The position numbers and the translations under genes were made by a program. Under the pieces are notes generated by a model. It made no database searches. It worked only from the letters and a program-made list of their open reading frames with translations, and was not told the DNA's origin. This document shows, one piece after another, positions 23,639-33,200 of a stretch of 64,000 nt of DNA. How positions within the stretch are numbered: position 1 is the first letter of the stretch; every line of letters starts with the position of its first letter. This DNA is from Rhodanobacter_A agri (GTDB lineage Bacteria; Pseudomonadota; Gammaproteobacteria; Xanthomonadales; Rhodanobacteraceae): assembly GCF_044904705.1 (NCBI RefSeq), contig NZ_JADIKL010000001.1:1-64000 (forward strand), written 5' to 3'.

Positions 23639-24052
23639 TCAGCCGAACAGCTTGCCGGCCAGCCCCGCCAGCGAACCGAGATCGAAACCGCCGCCCTGCC
23701 CCTGCGCCGGCACCTGGCCGTCGGGGGTGAGATGGTCGACCACATGCGGCAACACCTGCGCCAGCGCACCGGACAGCTGCCCCTGGTCCATGCCCAGCTT
23801 GCTCGCCGCCTCTTGCAGCACCGAGCCCAACCCACCGTTCTGCAACGCCTGGTTGAGCTGGTCGCCCGACACGGCCTGGTTGGCGCCACTGCCCACCCAC
23901 GACTGCACGGCTTCGCCGAGACCGCCCTGGTGCAGCATGCCCGCCAGGCCCTGCACGCCACCGGCTTGCTGGATCAACTGACCGGCCACCGACACCAGAT
24001 CCGAACCGCCGGCCTGACCGCCGCCGCCCAGCAAACTACCGAGTAATGACAT
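23639..24052 (-). CDS. YidB-like (DUF937) protein
   Basis: 137 residues from the ATG at 24052, with AAGGAG upstream. Small, Gly/Gln/Leu-rich protein starting MSLLGSLLGGG and containing QQAGGVQGLAGMLHQGGLGEAVQSW and LGMDQGQLSGALAQVLPHVVD, the pattern of the DUF937/YidB family. No signal peptide. The family's biochemical role is unknown. Confidence 0.75.
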   Translation of the reverse strand: MSLLGSLLGGGGQAGGSDLVSVAGQLIQQAGGVQGLAGMLHQGGLGEAVQSWVGSGANQAVSGDQLNQALQNGGLGSVLQEAASKLGMDQGQLSGALAQVLPHVVDHLTPDGQVPAQGQGGGFDLGSLAGLAGKLFG

Positions 24053-24150
24053 GGCTGCTCTCCTTGGGATAAGGGAAGCCGCGCGCCGATACCGCGCGCA
24101 GCCCGTCGATTCTAGGGATTGCACCCTGTCACTGCCGTGACTGGCGCGTG

Positions 24151-24179
24151 AAAAAGCCACCGCCCGGGGACGGTGGCTT
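24151..24179 (-). terminator. Rho-independent terminator of the cyclophilin gene
   Basis: AAGCCACCG (minus strand 24179-24171) pairs with CGGTGGCTT, with an 8-base loop and a T-run ending at 24151. It lies 24 bases after the peptidyl-prolyl isomerase stop. Confidence 0.8.
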
Positions 24180-24202
24180 GCGGGGATGGTGCCGGTCGTC
24201 GA

Positions 24203-24712
24203 TCAGCCGCGCTGGTCGAGCACGCCGTTCCACTCCTTGACGCGATCGGCCTTGACCGCCAGCAGCGCGTCCACGTCGCCGTCGAGGGTGACCTTCTCGA
24301 TCACGTCGCCCTGGCGGATCGCGTCGACCACCTGCTGGTCGTCCGCATCCACCACCTCGCCGAACACGCTGTGCTTGCCGTCCAGCCACGGCGTGGCGCC
24401 GTGCGTGATGAAGAACTGGCTGCCGTTGGTGCGCGGGCCGGCGTTCGCCATCGACAGCACGCCCGGCTTGTCGTGGCGCAGCGAGGCGTGGAACTCGTCC
24501 TCGAACTTGTAGCCCGGGCCGCCGCGGCCGCTGCCTTCCGGGCAACCGCCCTGGACCATGAAGTCGGCGATCACGCGATGGAACGACAGGCCGTCGTAAT
24601 AGCCGCGCTTGGCCAGGTTCACGAAGTTCGCCACGGTCAGCGGCGCCTTGTCGTCGTGCATGCGCAGGCGGATCGGGCCGCGGTTGGTGTGGAGGGTGAC
24701 TTGGATGGCCAT
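24203..24712 (-). CDS. Cyclophilin-type peptidyl-prolyl cis-trans isomerase, cytosolic
   Basis: 169 residues from the ATG at 24712 (AGGA 7 bases upstream); the ATG at 24718 sits directly against that site. Single cyclophilin domain with the active-site blocks SFHRVIADFMVQGGCP, GVLSMANAGPRTNGSQFFIT and WLDGKHSVFGEV. It has no signal peptide, so the PpiB type is more likely than PpiA. It speeds prolyl isomerisation in folding proteins. Divergent from typA. Confidence 0.9.
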   Translation of the reverse strand: MAIQVTLHTNRGPIRLRMHDDKAPLTVANFVNLAKRGYYDGLSFHRVIADFMVQGGCPEGSGRGGPGYKFEDEFHASLRHDKPGVLSMANAGPRTNGSQFFITHGATPWLDGKHSVFGEVVDADDQQVVDAIRQGDVIEKVTLDGDVDALLAVKADRVKEWNGVLDQRG

Positions 24713-24831
24713 GGGCATTCCTCGGCGTTGGACGGGGTCGATACGCCGCGGACACGGCGCGTGGGTCGCCAAGGATAGCGCAGCGCGTCGGGCCGATCGA
24801 AAAAGCGCAGGCAAACCGTCATCCAAGCGCG

Positions 24832-24837
24832 TATAAT
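24832..24837 (+). promoter_or_regulatory. -10 box of the typA promoter
   Basis: A consensus TATAAT lies 59 bases upstream of the typA start. The hexamer 17 bases before it (AGGCAA) is a poor -35. Confidence 0.45.
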
Positions 24838-24896
24838 CGACCGATTCGCCTTCCAGAAACCTGCGCGACGATCCCCGCATCGCCCGAGCCCGACCT

Positions 24897-26741
24897 ATGT
24901 CCATCGAAAACTTGCGCAATATCGCCATCGTCGCCCACGTCGACCACGGCAAGACCACCCTCGTCGATCAGCTGCTGAAGCAGTCCGGCACGCTCAACGA
25001 GCGCACCGTGCTGGCCGAACGCGTGATGGACTCGAACGACCAGGAAAAGGAGCGTGGCATCACGATCCTGGCCAAGAACACGGCCATCACCTGGACCGAC
25101 AAGAAGACCGGCACCAAGAACCGCATCAACATCGTCGACACCCCCGGACACGCCGACTTCGGCGGCGAGGTGGAGCGCGTGCTGTCGATGGTCGACACCG
25201 TGCTGATCCTGGTCGACGCGATGGACGGCCCGATGCCGCAGACCCGCTTCGTGACCCAGAAGGCCTTCGCCATGGGCTTCAAGCCCATCGTCGTGGTCAA
25301 TAAGGTCGACCGCCCCGGCGCTCGTCCGGAGTGGGTGGTCGAGCAGGTGTGGGACCTGTTCGAGAAGCTCGGCGCCACCGACGAGCAGATGGAATTCCCG
25401 ATCGTCTACGCCTCGGCACTGAACGGTTACGCCTCGCTGGACGAGAACGCCCGCGAAGGCGACATGACCCCGTTGTACGAAGCGATCATGCAGCACGCGC
25501 CGAAGCCGGACGTCGACCCGGAAGGCCCCTTCCAGATGCGCATCAGCCAGCTGGACCACAACAACTTCGTCGGCGTCATCGGCATCGGCCGCATCCAGCG
25601 CGGCACCCTGAAGAAGGGCATGCCGGTCGCCGTGATCGACCGCCACGGCAAGAAGCGCCAGGGCAAGATCGGCCAGGTGCTCGGCTTCCTCGGCCTGGAG
25701 CGCATCGAGCAGGATTCCGCCGAAGCCGGCGACATCGTCGCCATCTCGGGCATCCCCGAGCTGACCATTTCCGACACCGTCACCTCGATCGACGTGCCGG
25801 AAGCGCTGCCGGCGCTGAGCGTCGACGAGCCGATGATCAGCATGACCTTCCAGGTCAACAACTCGCCGTTCGTCGGCAACAAGGACCTGTCCGGCGGCAA
25901 GTTCCTGACCAGCCGCCAGCTGCGCGAGCGCCTCGACCGCGAGAAGGTGCACAACGTGGCGCTGCGCGTGGAAGACGGCTCCGATGCCGACAAGTTCCTG
26001 GTCTCGGGCCGTGGCGAACTGCACCTGTCGGTACTGATCGAGAACATGCGTCGCGAAGGCTACGAGCTGGCCGTGTCGCGTCCGGAAGTGATCATCAAGG
26101 AAATCGACGGCCAGAAGATGGAGCCGATCGAGCAGCTGGTGGTCGACATCGAAGAGCAGCACCAGGGTGGCGTGATGGAGCGCCTCGGCATCCGCAAGGG
26201 TGAGCTGAAGAACATGGTGTCGGACGGCAAGGGCCGCGTGCGCCTCGAGTACCTGATCCCGGCGCGTGGCCTGATCGGCTTCCAGAACCAGTTCAAGACC
26301 CTTACCCAGGGTTCTGGCCTGCTGTTCCACGTGTTCGACCACTACGGTCCGTACACGCCGGTGGCGATCGCCAAGCGCCTCAACGGCGTGATGATCGCCA
26401 ACGCCGGCGGCACCACGCCTGCCTACTCGCTGGGGCCGCTGCAGGAACGCGGCAAGCTGTTCGCCGCCGAGGGCGACAACGTGTACGAAGGCCAGCTGGT
26501 CGGCATCCACGCCAAGGACAACGACCTCACCGTCAACGCGATCAAGCCCAAGCCGCTGACCAACATGCGCGCTTCCGGCAAGGACGATGCGATCCAGCTG
26601 ACCCCGGCGACCAAGTTCTCGCTGGAGCAGGCGCTGGACTTCATCGACGACGACGAGCTGGTCGAAGTCACGCCGAAGGAAATCCGCATGCGCAAGAAGC
26701 ACCTCACCGAGAACGACCGCAAGCGGGCGTCGCGCGGCTGA
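24897..26741 (+). CDS. typA: Ribosome-associated GTPase TypA/BipA
   Basis: 614-residue translational GTPase. The G motifs are complete: AHVDHGKTT at residues 13-21, switch sequence ERGITILAKNTAI, DTPGHADFGGEVER and NKVDRPGARPEWV. Domain 2 and EF-G-like domains III and V follow, then the BipA-specific C-terminal domain (about residues 480-600). It binds the 70S ribosome under stress and helps 50S assembly at low temperature. Length is typical (about 605-615). A strong terminator follows. Confidence 0.96.
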   Translation: MSIENLRNIAIVAHVDHGKTTLVDQLLKQSGTLNERTVLAERVMDSNDQEKERGITILAKNTAITWTDKKTGTKNRINIVDTPGHADFGGEVERVLSMVDTVLILVDAMDGPMPQTRFVTQKAFAMGFKPIVVVNKVDRPGARPEWVVEQVWDLFEKLGATDEQMEFPIVYASALNGYASLDENAREGDMTPLYEAIMQHAPKPDVDPEGPFQMRISQLDHNNFVGVIGIGRIQRGTLKKGMPVAVIDRHGKKRQGKIGQVLGFLGLERIEQDSAEAGDIVAISGIPELTISDTVTSIDVPEALPALSVDEPMISMTFQVNNSPFVGNKDLSGGKFLTSRQLRERLDREKVHNVALRVEDGSDADKFLVSGRGELHLSVLIENMRREGYELAVSRPEVIIKEIDGQKMEPIEQLVVDIEEQHQGGVMERLGIRKGELKNMVSDGKGRVRLEYLIPARGLIGFQNQFKTLTQGSGLLFHVFDHYGPYTPVAIAKRLNGVMIANAGGTTPAYSLGPLQERGKLFAAEGDNVYEGQLVGIHAKDNDLTVNAIKPKPLTNMRASGKDDAIQLTPATKFSLEQALDFIDDDELVEVTPKEIRMRKKHLTENDRKRASRG

Positions 26742-26762
26742 GCAAGCTGCCCGATGCACCGA

Positions 26763-26797
26763 AACCAAAGGCCGCCGCGAGGCGGCCTTTGGTTTTT
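26763..26797 (+). terminator. Rho-independent terminator of typA
   Basis: AACCAAAGGCCGCC (26763-26776) and GGCGGCCTTTGGTT (26781-26794) form a 14-bp perfect stem with a GCGA loop and a following T-run. Confidence 0.9.
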
Positions 26798-26825
26798 CTG
26801 CACACGACTTGCGCCCTTGATTATT

Positions 26826-26835
26826 TGTATATACA
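26826..26835. promoter_or_regulatory. Palindrome at the brnTA promoter
   Basis: TGTATATACA, a perfect 10-bp palindrome in an AT-rich island 10 bases before the brnT reading frame. brnTA operons are autorepressed by BrnA, so this is a reasonable operator. Inference from position and symmetry. Confidence 0.45.
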
Positions 26836-26844
26836 TTAAATCAA

Positions 26845-27118
26845 GTGGATGTCAGCTATGACCCAGCCAAGAGCGAACGGAACATCGCCGAACGTGGCCT
26901 GTCGTACGAGCGGGCGGTGGAGTTCGCAACGGGCAGCGCTGTTCATCGAAGACACCCGTCAGGACTACGGCGAAGTGCGCTGGCAGGCGCTGGGTCTTCT
27001 GGATGGCCGGCTGCACATGCTGGTATTCGCGGAAACCGCAACCGGCATCCGGGCCATCAGTTTTCGCAAGGCGAACAAGCGTGAGGTAAAGCGGTATGAG
27101 CAAGCGACCCGACCCTGA
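26845..27118 (+). pseudogene. brnT: BrnT-type toxin gene, frameshifted
   Basis: The BrnT family sequence is split over two frames. From GTG 26845 one frame reads VSYDPAKSERNIAERGLSYERAVEFAT; the next frame continues ALFIEDTRQDYGEVRWQALG, GLLDGRLHMLVFAETATG and AISFRKANKREVKRYEQ to the stop at 27116-27118. Dropping one G from the GGG at 26931-26933 restores a continuous BrnT of about 90 residues. BrnT is a ribonuclease toxin of the RelE fold. The break is either a real inactivating mutation or a sequencing/assembly error. The 3' end overlaps brnA by 23 bases, as usual for this pair. Confidence 0.8.
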
Positions 27119-27365
27119 AATGACCGATCACGAAAACCCCGAGTGGACGGACGCCGACGTTGCCCGCGCCAAGCCGTTCACCAAGTTGCCGACAACATTG
27201 CAAGCCAAACTGCGCGGCCGCCCAAAGGCCGCAGCTCCACGCGTGGCGATCAGCCTGCGCTTACCGCTCGATGTGCTTGATGCGTGGAAGGCCACCGGCG
27301 CCGGCTGGCAGACGCGCATGGCCGCCATGCTGGCCAGTCACGCGCCACACACGAAGGCGCGATAA
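27096..27365 (+). CDS. brnA: BrnA-type antitoxin
   Basis: 89 residues. The acidic N-terminus MSKRPDPEMTDHENPEWTDA with DVARAKPF is typical of BrnA, and the C-terminal part (RVAISLRLPLDVLDAWKATG..WQTRMAAML) is a ribbon-helix-helix DNA-binding domain. It neutralises BrnT and represses the operon. It overlaps the end of brnT. Intact here, although the toxin frame is broken. Confidence 0.82.
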   Translation: MSKRPDPEMTDHENPEWTDADVARAKPFTKLPTTLQAKLRGRPKAAAPRVAISLRLPLDVLDAWKATGAGWQTRMAAMLASHAPHTKAR

Positions 27366-27395
27366 CCGCAGTATCGACGGTAGACACCGGGAGCC

Positions 27396-27420
27396 GAAGG
27401 CCGCCGCAAGGCGGCCTTTC
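27396..27420 (+). terminator. Terminator-like hairpin after brnA
   Basis: AAGGCCGCC and GGCGGCCTT with a GCAA loop, followed by TCGCTT. Its stem is nearly the same as the typA terminator, and the T-run is weak. Confidence 0.6.
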
Positions 27421-27549
27421 GCTTGATAGGAGGTGCTTACGGGCAGCGATGCGGGAGCGTAGGATGCAACGCGCCTTCATCGGAGCCTGCGACCGCGGTT
27501 GTGCGCGCAGACGGATCGCCTCGCCCCATTCCCACCCGGAGAACTCGCC

Positions 27550-28320
27550 ATGCAGACCCATATCCTGGGCACGACCATGCCCGTGCTCGAAGTGCAGCTT
27601 GATCCCGGCGAAAGTGTTTTCGCCGAAAGCGGCGAGCTGTCCTGGATGAGCGCATCGGTGCAGATGACCACCCACACCCAGATGGGCGGCGGTGGCGGCC
27701 TGCTCGGCATGTTCAAGCGTGTGGTCGGCGGCGGCAGCCTGTTCATGACGGACTACCGCGCGGTCCAATCCCCCGGCGTGGTGGCCTTCGCCACCAAGGT
27801 GCCCGGCCATATCGTGCCCGTGCCAGTGGCGCCGAACAGCGAATACATGGTGCATCGCCACGGCTTCCTCTGCGCCACGCCGCAAGTCGCCATCGGCGTG
27901 GGTTTCCAGCAGTCGCTGGGAGCCGGCATCTTCGGCGGCACCGGCTTCCTGCTGCAGCGGGTCAGCGGCAGCGGCACGGCCTGGCTGGAACTGTCCGGCG
28001 AACTCATCCAGAAAGACCTGGCCCCCGGCGAGACGCTGCGTGTGCATCCCGGCCACGTCGGCGCCTTCCAGGCCTCGGTGAGCTTCCAGATCACCACCGT
28101 GCCCGGCATCAAGAACGCCATCTTCGGCGGCGACGGCATTTTCCTGGCGTCGCTCACCGGCCCCGGCACGGTGTGGCTGCAGACCCTGCCGATTTCGCGC
28201 CTCGCCCACCAGATCGCCGAATACATCCCGCGCGACGGCAACCGGTCGGCGTCCACCGGCATCGGCGCCGGCTTGCTCGGCGGCGTCGTCGGTTCGATGC
28301 TGGGTGGCGACAACAACTAA
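27550..28320 (+). CDS. AIM24/TIGR00266-family protein
   Basis: 256 residues from the ATG at 27550. The family is recognised by PVLEVQLDPGESVFAESGELSWMS at the start, the Gly-rich GGGGGLLGMFKRVVGGGSLFM, and GTAWLELSGELIQKDLAPGETLRVHPGHV in the second half; the C-terminus is Gly-rich (GAGLLGGVVGSMLGG). The fold is a beta-prism like that of mitochondrial AIM24. There is no signal peptide, and its biochemical role is unknown. Single gene. Confidence 0.85.
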   Translation: MQTHILGTTMPVLEVQLDPGESVFAESGELSWMSASVQMTTHTQMGGGGGLLGMFKRVVGGGSLFMTDYRAVQSPGVVAFATKVPGHIVPVPVAPNSEYMVHRHGFLCATPQVAIGVGFQQSLGAGIFGGTGFLLQRVSGSGTAWLELSGELIQKDLAPGETLRVHPGHVGAFQASVSFQITTVPGIKNAIFGGDGIFLASLTGPGTVWLQTLPISRLAHQIAEYIPRDGNRSASTGIGAGLLGGVVGSMLGGDNN

Positions 28321-28492
28321 CTGTCTGGCCCACTGCGCCGCAAGCGTGCACAGGAAGTGCCGTTCGGCGACCCGCCTGCGCCAGCCGCATTTGTTGAACA
28401 CGGCAGACGCATTAGTTGCGCAGGTTTTCACTCATGCAGTCTGCGTGGACCACGCCTCGCGTCGGAGCCTCCGAACAGACCATCCTTTTGCA

Positions 28493-28521
28493 TTGACAGC
28501 CCATCGCCCCACAACTACAGT
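28493..28521 (+). promoter_or_regulatory. Strong sigma70 promoter of the RND efflux operon
   Basis: Consensus TTGACA (28493-28498) and TACAGT (28516-28521) with exactly 17 bases between. Predicted transcription start near 28528, about 550 bases before the first structural gene. Confidence 0.65.
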
Positions 28522-28527
28522 GCGCCC

Positions 28528-29084
28528 GCCTTCAGCCCGGCTGAAGCACCCTTGGCCACTCCCAGCGAGAAATGGACAGTTATCCCAGTCGATGCGCCGG
28601 CGACCGCAAGCATTTGCGGACGGCGGCGTTCCACAACCCGGTGAACGCCTGCGACCGCCTGCGGTCGGCCCGCGTCTTCCTCGACTGAGGGATACGGGCC
28701 GCCTCTATGCGCCGCGGGCGCATGTACAGAGGCGAGCCCATGTTGCTCCACCGCTTCATCACTCCTGCGCGTCTGCGTCGCCACACGGCCGACCGCGCCT
28801 GCACGCGTCGCACGTTCGCGCCTGCCCTTCGTATTGCTGCGCTGACGGATCGGCTGCACGCATCCACCTGTCGCCTGTCGGCCACATGCATGCTGCACGA
28901 TGTGTCCCGTCCCTCCATGGATCACGGAGGCCACTGATGCCCAGCGACAGTCGACCTCCCTCTGCGCCCTGTCCCGGCGCATCCCAACCGATTTCCCTTC
29001 CCCGGACCGCAGCGTCCGGCGCGATGCACGGCTGAGCCCGGCTTGCATCCGCCACCGCCCGGCCGGTCGCCACGGATGCAAGTC
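28528..29084 (+). other. Long structured leader of the RND efflux operon
   Basis: No conventional gene is seen here. The stretch holds a 38-codon ORF at 28572-28688 (starts MDSYPSRCAGDRKHL), a bulged hairpin at 28701-28733 (GCCTCT+ATGCGCC against GGCGCAT+AGAGGC), a basic ORF from 28740 to 28937 (starts MLLHRFITPARLRR), and a 32-codon ORF at 28937-29035 with an ideal GGAGG whose start overlaps the previous stop as TGATG. This arrangement looks like an attenuator or translation-coupled leader. I do not recognise a known riboswitch. The part before the promoter (28321-28492) shows nothing clear. Confidence 0.4.
28937..29035 (+). CDS. Possible proline-rich leader peptide
   Basis: 32 residues with 7 prolines (MPSDSRPPSAPCPGASQPIS start). 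GGAGG lies 7 bases before the ATG and the start overlaps an upstream stop (TGATG), so translation is plausible. Proline-rich leader peptides upstream of transporter genes, such as mgtL and mgtP in enteric bacteria, act by ribosome stalling. The analogy is inference. Confidence 0.3.
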   Translation: MPSDSRPPSAPCPGASQPISLPRTAASGAMHG

Positions 29085-30221
29085 ATGTTTACGAACACCC
29101 ATCACCCACGTGCACGTGTTGCCGCCACTGCGCTCGCCATCGCCCTTGCCTGCCTGCTCGGCGGCTGCTCGCACGGCGAACCGGCCCAGGAAGCCGCCCC
29201 CGCCTTCGTGCGCCACGACCAGCGCATCGAGGTGCCGGCCGTTTCGCCGCTGCGCCAGCGGCTGAAGGTCGCGCCGGTCGAGCTGCATCAGGCACCACAC
29301 GAACTGGACTTCCCCGCCACCGTCGAAGCCGACCCGGCGCACATGGCCAACGTGCTGCCCGCGCTCGGCGGCCGCGTGGTCGAACTGCATGTCGAGCTGG
29401 GCCAGCAGGTACAGCGCGGCCAATTGCTGGCGGTGATCGACTCCGGCGATCTGGCCCAGGCCTATGCCGACGTGGACAAGGCGCGCGACGCGCTGAACCT
29501 CGCACGCAAGACGCTGGATCGCGCCCACGGCGTGCAGCAGGCCGGCGGCGCGGCAGTGAAGGATCTGGAAGCGGCGCAGAGCGGCTACGTGCAGGCCGAG
29601 GCGGAATACCGGCGCGCGCAGACGCGGCTGGCCGCGCTGGGCAGTGATGCCGGCGCCAAGGCCGGATCGCGGCCGATGCAAGTGCGCGCTCCCATGGCCG
29701 GCACGATCACCGCGCTGACCATCGCGCCCGGCACCTTCGTCAACGACGCCAACGCGTCGATGATGACCATCGCCAACATCGACAAGCTGTGGGTCACCGC
29801 CGCAGTGCCGGAAGACGCGCTTGGCCAGGTGGCGCAGGGCCAGGCCGCCACCGCCAGCGTACCGGCCTGGCCGGGCCGGGCGTTCCACGGCACCGTGACC
29901 TCGGTGGGCGCCGTGCTCGATCCCGCCAGCCGCCGCGAGCCGGTGCGCATCGCCATGACCAATGCCGACCACGCGCTCAAGCCCGGCATGTACGCCCGCG
30001 CCAGCCTCGCCGTGGCGCAGCCGGCGCAGGTGTTCGTGCCCGAGTCGGCGCTGCTGATGAACAACGACAGCACCACGGTGTTCGTGGAAGTGGCGCCGTG
30101 GACGTTCGAGCGCCGCACAGTGGAACTGAGCTACGACGAAAGCGCCGGCGCCCGCGTGCTGAAGGGCCTCAAGGCAGGCGACCGCGTGGTGGTGGCCGGC
30201 GGAGTGCTGCTCAATGATTAA
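29085..30221 (+). CDS. RND efflux periplasmic adaptor (HlyD/CzcB-like lipoprotein)
   Basis: About 378 residues from ATG 29085 (ATG 29076 is equally possible). A lipobox LGGC about 25 residues in marks a lipid-anchored protein. Domain order is that of RND membrane-fusion proteins: lipoyl halves around GRVVELHVELGQQVQRGQLLAVI and MQVRAPMAGTITAL, a coiled-coil hairpin between (YADVDKARDALNLARKTLDRA), then the beta-barrel (LWVTAAVPEDALGQV) and membrane-proximal domains. No His-rich metal-binding N-terminus is present. It overlaps the pump gene by 8 bases. Confidence 0.9.
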   Translation: MFTNTHHPRARVAATALAIALACLLGGCSHGEPAQEAAPAFVRHDQRIEVPAVSPLRQRLKVAPVELHQAPHELDFPATVEADPAHMANVLPALGGRVVELHVELGQQVQRGQLLAVIDSGDLAQAYADVDKARDALNLARKTLDRAHGVQQAGGAAVKDLEAAQSGYVQAEAEYRRAQTRLAALGSDAGAKAGSRPMQVRAPMAGTITALTIAPGTFVNDANASMMTIANIDKLWVTAAVPEDALGQVAQGQAATASVPAWPGRAFHGTVTSVGAVLDPASRREPVRIAMTNADHALKPGMYARASLAVAQPAQVFVPESALLMNNDSTTVFVEVAPWTFERRTVELSYDESAGARVLKGLKAGDRVVVAGGVLLND

Positions 30222-33200
30222 CCGCATCATCGAGTTCTGCTTCCAGAAACGCACGTTGTTCTTCGTGGTCAGCGTGCTGGTGGCGATCTTCGGCTACTAC
30301 TCGTGGACGCAGCTTTCCATCGAAGCCTATCCCGAACTCAGCGCCGTCACCGCGCAGGTCACCACGCAAGTGCCCGGCCTCGCCGCCGAGGAAATCGAGC
30401 AACAGATCACCACCCCACTGGAACGCGCCCTGGCCGGCACGCCGGGCCTGATACACATGCGCTCCAGCAGCACCTTCGGCCTGTCGCTGATCACCCTGGT
30501 GTTCAAGGACGGCAGCGAGGATTACTGGGAGCGCCAGCGGGTGATGGAACGCATCGCCCAGGCGCAGCTGCCACCCGGCATCACGCCCGGCCTCGACCCC
30601 GTCTCCGGCCCGGCCGGCGAGATCTACCGCTACACGCTGGCGTCGGACACGCAAAACCTGATGCAGTTGTCCGAGATCAACAGCTGGGTGGTGATCCCCG
30701 CGCTGCAAGCCGTGCCCGGCGTCGCCAACGTGGACAACTTCGGTGGCTACACCAAGGAGTTCCAGCTGGTGCTCGACCCGGCCAGCTTGCTGCGCTACGG
30801 CGTGAGCGTGAGCCAGGTGACACAGGCGATCACCGCGAACACCGCGAACGCCGGCGGCGGCCGCATCACCCGCGGCGAGCAGAGTTACATCGTGCGCGGC
30901 ATCGGCATGGTGCACTCGCTGAAGGACATGGGCGACATCGTGGTGAGCCAGTCGAACGGTTCGCCGGTGAAGGTGCGCGACCTCGGCCAGCTGCGCTACG
31001 GCCATCAGGTGCGCGAAGGCATCCTCGGCAAGGACAGCAACCCCGACGCCGTCGAAGGCATCGTCGACCTGCTGAAGTACCAGAACCCGTCCGTGGTGCT
31101 GGTGGATCTGCACGCCAAGGTCGACGCACTCAACAAGCAGCTCGCGCTGAAGGGCGTGAAGATCGTGCCCTACCTCGACCGCGACGACCTGGTGCGCGCC
31201 ACCACCGACAAGGTGTTCCACACCGTGATGGAAGGCGTCGGCCTGGTCTGCCTCGTGCTGATCCTGTTCCTGGGCAGCCCGCGCGCGGCACTGGTCACGG
31301 CCACGGTGATCCCACTGTCGCTGGTGACGGTGTTCATCCTGATGCACCTCACCGGCATGTCGGTGAACCTGTTCTCCATTGGCGCCATCGACTTCGGCGT
31401 GATCGTGGACGGCGCCATCGTGGTGACCGAGGCGATCCTGCTGCGCCGCGAAGCGAAGCCGAACGAGGAACTGGCCAGTGCCGACGTGATGGCCGCCACC
31501 GCGCAGGTGGGCAAGCCGATCTTCTTCGCCACGCTGATCATCGTCACTGCCTACCTGCCGCTGTTCGCGTTCGAACATGCCGAAGGCAAGCTGTTCCGGC
31601 CGATGGCGTTCACCGTGGGCTACGCGCTGCTGGCCGCGCTGCTGTGCACGATCACGCTGATCCCCGGACTGGCGTACCTCGCGCTGCGCAAGCCGCGCAA
31701 GCCGTTCCACAACAAGCCGCTGGAACGCCTGCACGCCGGCTTCAAGTCCAGCCTCGACCGCTTGCTGAAGCACCTGCGTGCGGCCTATCTCGCCACCGCG
31801 CTCGCGGTAGTGGCCGTGCTCGTGCTGGGCGCCACGCTGGGCCGCGCCTTCCTGCCCACGCTGGACGAGGGCTCGCTGTGGCTGCAGGTGCAGATGCCCA
31901 GCGGCCTGTCGATGGACCAGGCCAGCAACATGGCCAGCGGCCTGCGCCGCGTGGTGCGCTCCTTCCCAGAGGTGTCCTACGTGGTCACCCAGCTGGGCCG
32001 CAACGACACCGGCACGGACCCGTGGACGCCCTCGCACGTCGAAGTGGCGGTGGGGCTCAAGCCTTACGACACCTGGCCGGGCAATGAGAGCAAGGAAGCC
32101 TTCGTGCAACGCTTCCAGGCGAAGCTGGATCGCGAGTTGCCCGGCATGAGCGTGGGCATCAGCCAGCCGATCAGCGACGGCGAGAACGACATGGTCAGCG
32201 GCGCACACAGTGCGTTGGTGCTGTACGTGTACGGCGACGATTTCAAGCAGATGCGCAAGCTCGGCGACAAGATCGTGGACACGCTGAAGACCATCCCCGG
32301 CACCGAGGCGGCGATCTTCCAGGATCCGCCGATCCCGCAGCTGGTGATCGAGGCGGATCGCGATGCCGCGGCGCGCTACGGCGTCAACGTGTCCGACATC
32401 AGCGGCCTGATCCAGACCGCCATCGGCGGTGCGCCGATCACCCAAGTGTACGTGGGCGACCGCATCTACAACGCCACCGCGCGTGTGGGCAACGACGTGG
32501 CGAACAACGTGGAAGCCATCGGCAGGTTGCCGCTGACCACCGCCAGCGGCGGGCAGATCCCGCTGTCGCTGGTGGCGCACATCGCTTACCGCACCGGCGA
32601 AGGCACCATCGCTCACGAGGGCGGCAAGCGCGAGCTGTCGATCACCGTGGACAACCCCAGGCTCGCGCTGTCCAAGCTGGTGTCGCAGGCACAGTCGCTG
32701 ATCGCGCAAAAGCTGCAATACGACCCGCAGGCGTACCGCCTCGAATGGGCCGGCACCTTCCAGGAGGCCGAGCGCGCGCAGGCGCGTTTGATCGTGGTGC
32801 TGGGCATGGTGATGGCGATCATGGCGGTGCTGCTGTTCGGCGAATTCGGCAAACTCAGGCAGGCGCTGCTGGTGCTGGGCGTGGTGCCGCTGGCGACGCT
32901 GGGCGGATTGATCGCTCTGCATGTACGCGGCGAGACGCTGAACATCGCCACCGCTGTAGGCTTCATCGCGCTGTTCGGCGTGGCGGTGCAGAACGGCATC
33001 ATCATGGTCGCCAACATCAACCGCCTGCGCATGCAGGGCATGGCATTGGCGCAGGCCGTGGTGGAAGGCGCCGCCGAGCGCTTCCGCCCGGTGCTGATGA
33101 CCGCCACCGTGGCCAGCATGGGCATGCTGCCCGCCGCGCTCGCCACCGGCATCGGCACCGACGTGCAGCGCGGCCTCGCCACCGTGGTGGTGGGCGGCCT

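Noticed and set aside
28572..28688. Known riboswitch in the RND leader
   Set aside because: I could not match the conserved cores of the NiCo, mini-ykkC/guanidine or yybP-ykoY classes, so it is reported only as an unassigned leader.
30211..32922. 903-codon open frame on the minus strand
   Set aside because: Antisense to the RND pump gene. It is His/Arg/Gln/Asp-rich with no family motif, the usual shadow of high-GC coding DNA.
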